6,271 nucleotides of DNA from Chloroflexota bacterium (lineage in GTDB: Bacteria; Chloroflexota; Anaerolineae; B4-G1; SLSP01): assembly GCA_022707665.1 (NCBI GenBank), contig JAKJAE010000171.1:1-6271 (forward strand), written 5' to 3'. Position numbers and translations under genes: made by a program. Positions 5,462-6,271 of the stretch are shown here, piece after piece (the stretch's first letter is position 1; each line of letters opens with the position of its first letter). The notes beneath the pieces were generated by a model, which saw only the letters and a program-made list of their open reading frames with translations, ran no database searches and was not told the DNA's origin.

Positions 5462-6271
5462 ATGCCGGCTATCCTGTCTGTCGTCATCGTCAACTGGAAC
5501 GTTCGCGACCTGCTCGCGCGCGCCCTGGAGTCGATTCGCAGTTCCTGGCCCGCCCCCGAGAGCATCGAGGTCATCGTCGTCGACAACGCTTCCCAGGATG
5601 GCTCGGCCGACATGGTGCGATCGGCGTTCCCTGCAGTTCACCTCATCGCCAGCGAGCAGAACCGCGGCTTCACAGGCGGCAACAACCTGGGCATTCGCAC
5701 GGCAACAGGTGAGTACGTTCTGCTCCTGAACCCTGACACCGAGATCGTTGCAGATGCGCTGGAAACGATGGTGACCTACCTGCAGGAGCATCCCGACGTC
5801 GCCCTGGTCGGCCCCAAGCTCCTGGACCCCGACGGTTCGCCACAGTCATCGCGGCGCCGTTTCCCCAGCCTCTCGGTCCTGTTCCTTGAGAGCACCTGGC
5901 TCCAGTCACTGCTCCCACGCCGGCGCCTTCAGCAGTACTACGTGGACGATGTTGAGGACTCTGGTATCCAGGATGTGGACTGGGTGACCGGAGCAGCGAT
6001 GATGGTCCGCAGGGAGGTTATCGAGACCGTGGGTCTCCTCGACGAGGGCTTTTTTATGTACTCCGAAGAGCTGGACTGGTGCCGGCGGATCCGGTCAGCA
6101 GGATGGCGCATCGTCTACGTGCCTGCAGCCCAGGTGATCCACTACGGTGGCAAGAGCAGCGACCAGGTAGTAGCGGCGCGGCATATCTACTTCCAGTCGA
6201 GCAAGGTGCGCTATACCCGCAAGCACCATGGACGTTGGGCAGCAGAGGTGCTCCGCTTGTGGCTTCTGGGG
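5462..6271 (+). CDS. GT2 family glycosyltransferase, partial (rhamnosyltransferase-like)
   Basis: The frame is open from 5462 to the right edge, giving 270 residues with no stop. It is a family 2 (GT-A fold) glycosyltransferase of the kind that adds sugars such as rhamnose to surface polysaccharides. The N-terminal strand is ILSVVIVNWN (4-13), followed by VIVVDNASQDGS (37-48), QNRGFTGGNNLG (66-77), and LLLNPDTEI (87-95) at the metal/nucleotide-sugar site. DWVTGAAMMVRREV (173-186) precedes GFFMYSEELDWCRRIRSAGW (196-215) with the probable catalytic acidic residues, and VIHYGG (225-230) follows. The start is ATG at 5462; an in-frame GTG at 5456 would add two residues and is equally possible. Neither has a clear ribosome binding site. 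It begins 8 bp after the synthase stop with no terminator between, so the two are probably co-transcribed and perhaps translationally coupled. Donor and acceptor cannot be told; the C-terminus, where membrane segments could occur, is outside the window. Confidence 0.9.
   Translation, partial: MPAILSVVIVNWNVRDLLARALESIRSSWPAPESIEVIVVDNASQDGSADMVRSAFPAVHLIASEQNRGFTGGNNLGIRTATGEYVLLLNPDTEIVADALETMVTYLQEHPDVALVGPKLLDPDGSPQSSRRRFPSLSVLFLESTWLQSLLPRRRLQQYYVDDVEDSGIQDVDWVTGAAMMVRREVIETVGLLDEGFFMYSEELDWCRRIRSAGWRIVYVPAAQVIHYGGKSSDQVVAARHIYFQSSKVRYTRKHHGRWAAEVLRLWLLG

Noticed and set aside
1..6271. Search by eye for CRISPR repeats, insertion sequences, tRNA genes, toxin-antitoxin or defence cassettes
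   Set aside because: No regularly spaced repeats, transposase-like frames, tRNA cloverleaf or defence-protein motifs were seen; nearly all sequence is accounted for by housekeeping genes.

Overview
The window reads as an ordinary housekeeping stretch of a moderately GC-rich bacterial chromosome. Gene content (a Lon protease, a TatD nuclease, a long-chain polyprenyl diphosphate synthase, a GT2 glycosyltransferase and a NIPSNAP protein), purine-rich Shine-Dalgarno sites and perfect TATAAT -10 boxes all fit a bacterium using a sigma-70-type polymerase. A Chloroflexota-like host is my best guess from the style of the proteins. This is an inference, not something the sequence proves. I see no mobile elements, CRISPR arrays, tRNA or rRNA genes, and no clear sign of horizontal transfer.

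Layout, left to right. (1) The N-terminal 89 codons of a minus-strand gene run off the left edge. It starts at a GTG with a good ribosome binding site and carries a methyltransferase-like glycine motif. (2) A 151-bp divergent intergenic region holds a promoter for each side and a perfect 6+6 inverted repeat between them. (3) A plus-strand NIPSNAP-family gene follows and ends at a strong hairpin terminator, which lies between it and the convergent lon gene. (4) lon, on the minus strand, encodes a complete 829-residue ATP-dependent protease. Its leader of about 118 nt contains a hairpin with a U-tract, a competing alternative pairing, and a small hairpin over its own ribosome binding site. (5) A divergent promoter region separates lon from tatD. 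(6) tatD, a long-chain polyprenyl diphosphate synthase gene (ispB-like) and a partial GT2 glycosyltransferase run in the same direction. The synthase also has its own promoter, which sits beside a 14-bp-stem inverted repeat at the end of tatD. The glycosyltransferase starts 8 bp after the synthase stop and is cut by the right edge.

Functionally, lon handles protein quality control, tatD nucleic-acid or metal-dependent hydrolysis, and the synthase makes isoprenoid chains for quinones or lipid carriers. The glycosyltransferase probably works on cell-surface glycans. The most interesting content is regulatory rather than a new protein system: the lon leader, the inverted repeat between the first two promoters, and the paired inverted repeats at the tatD/synthase junction.
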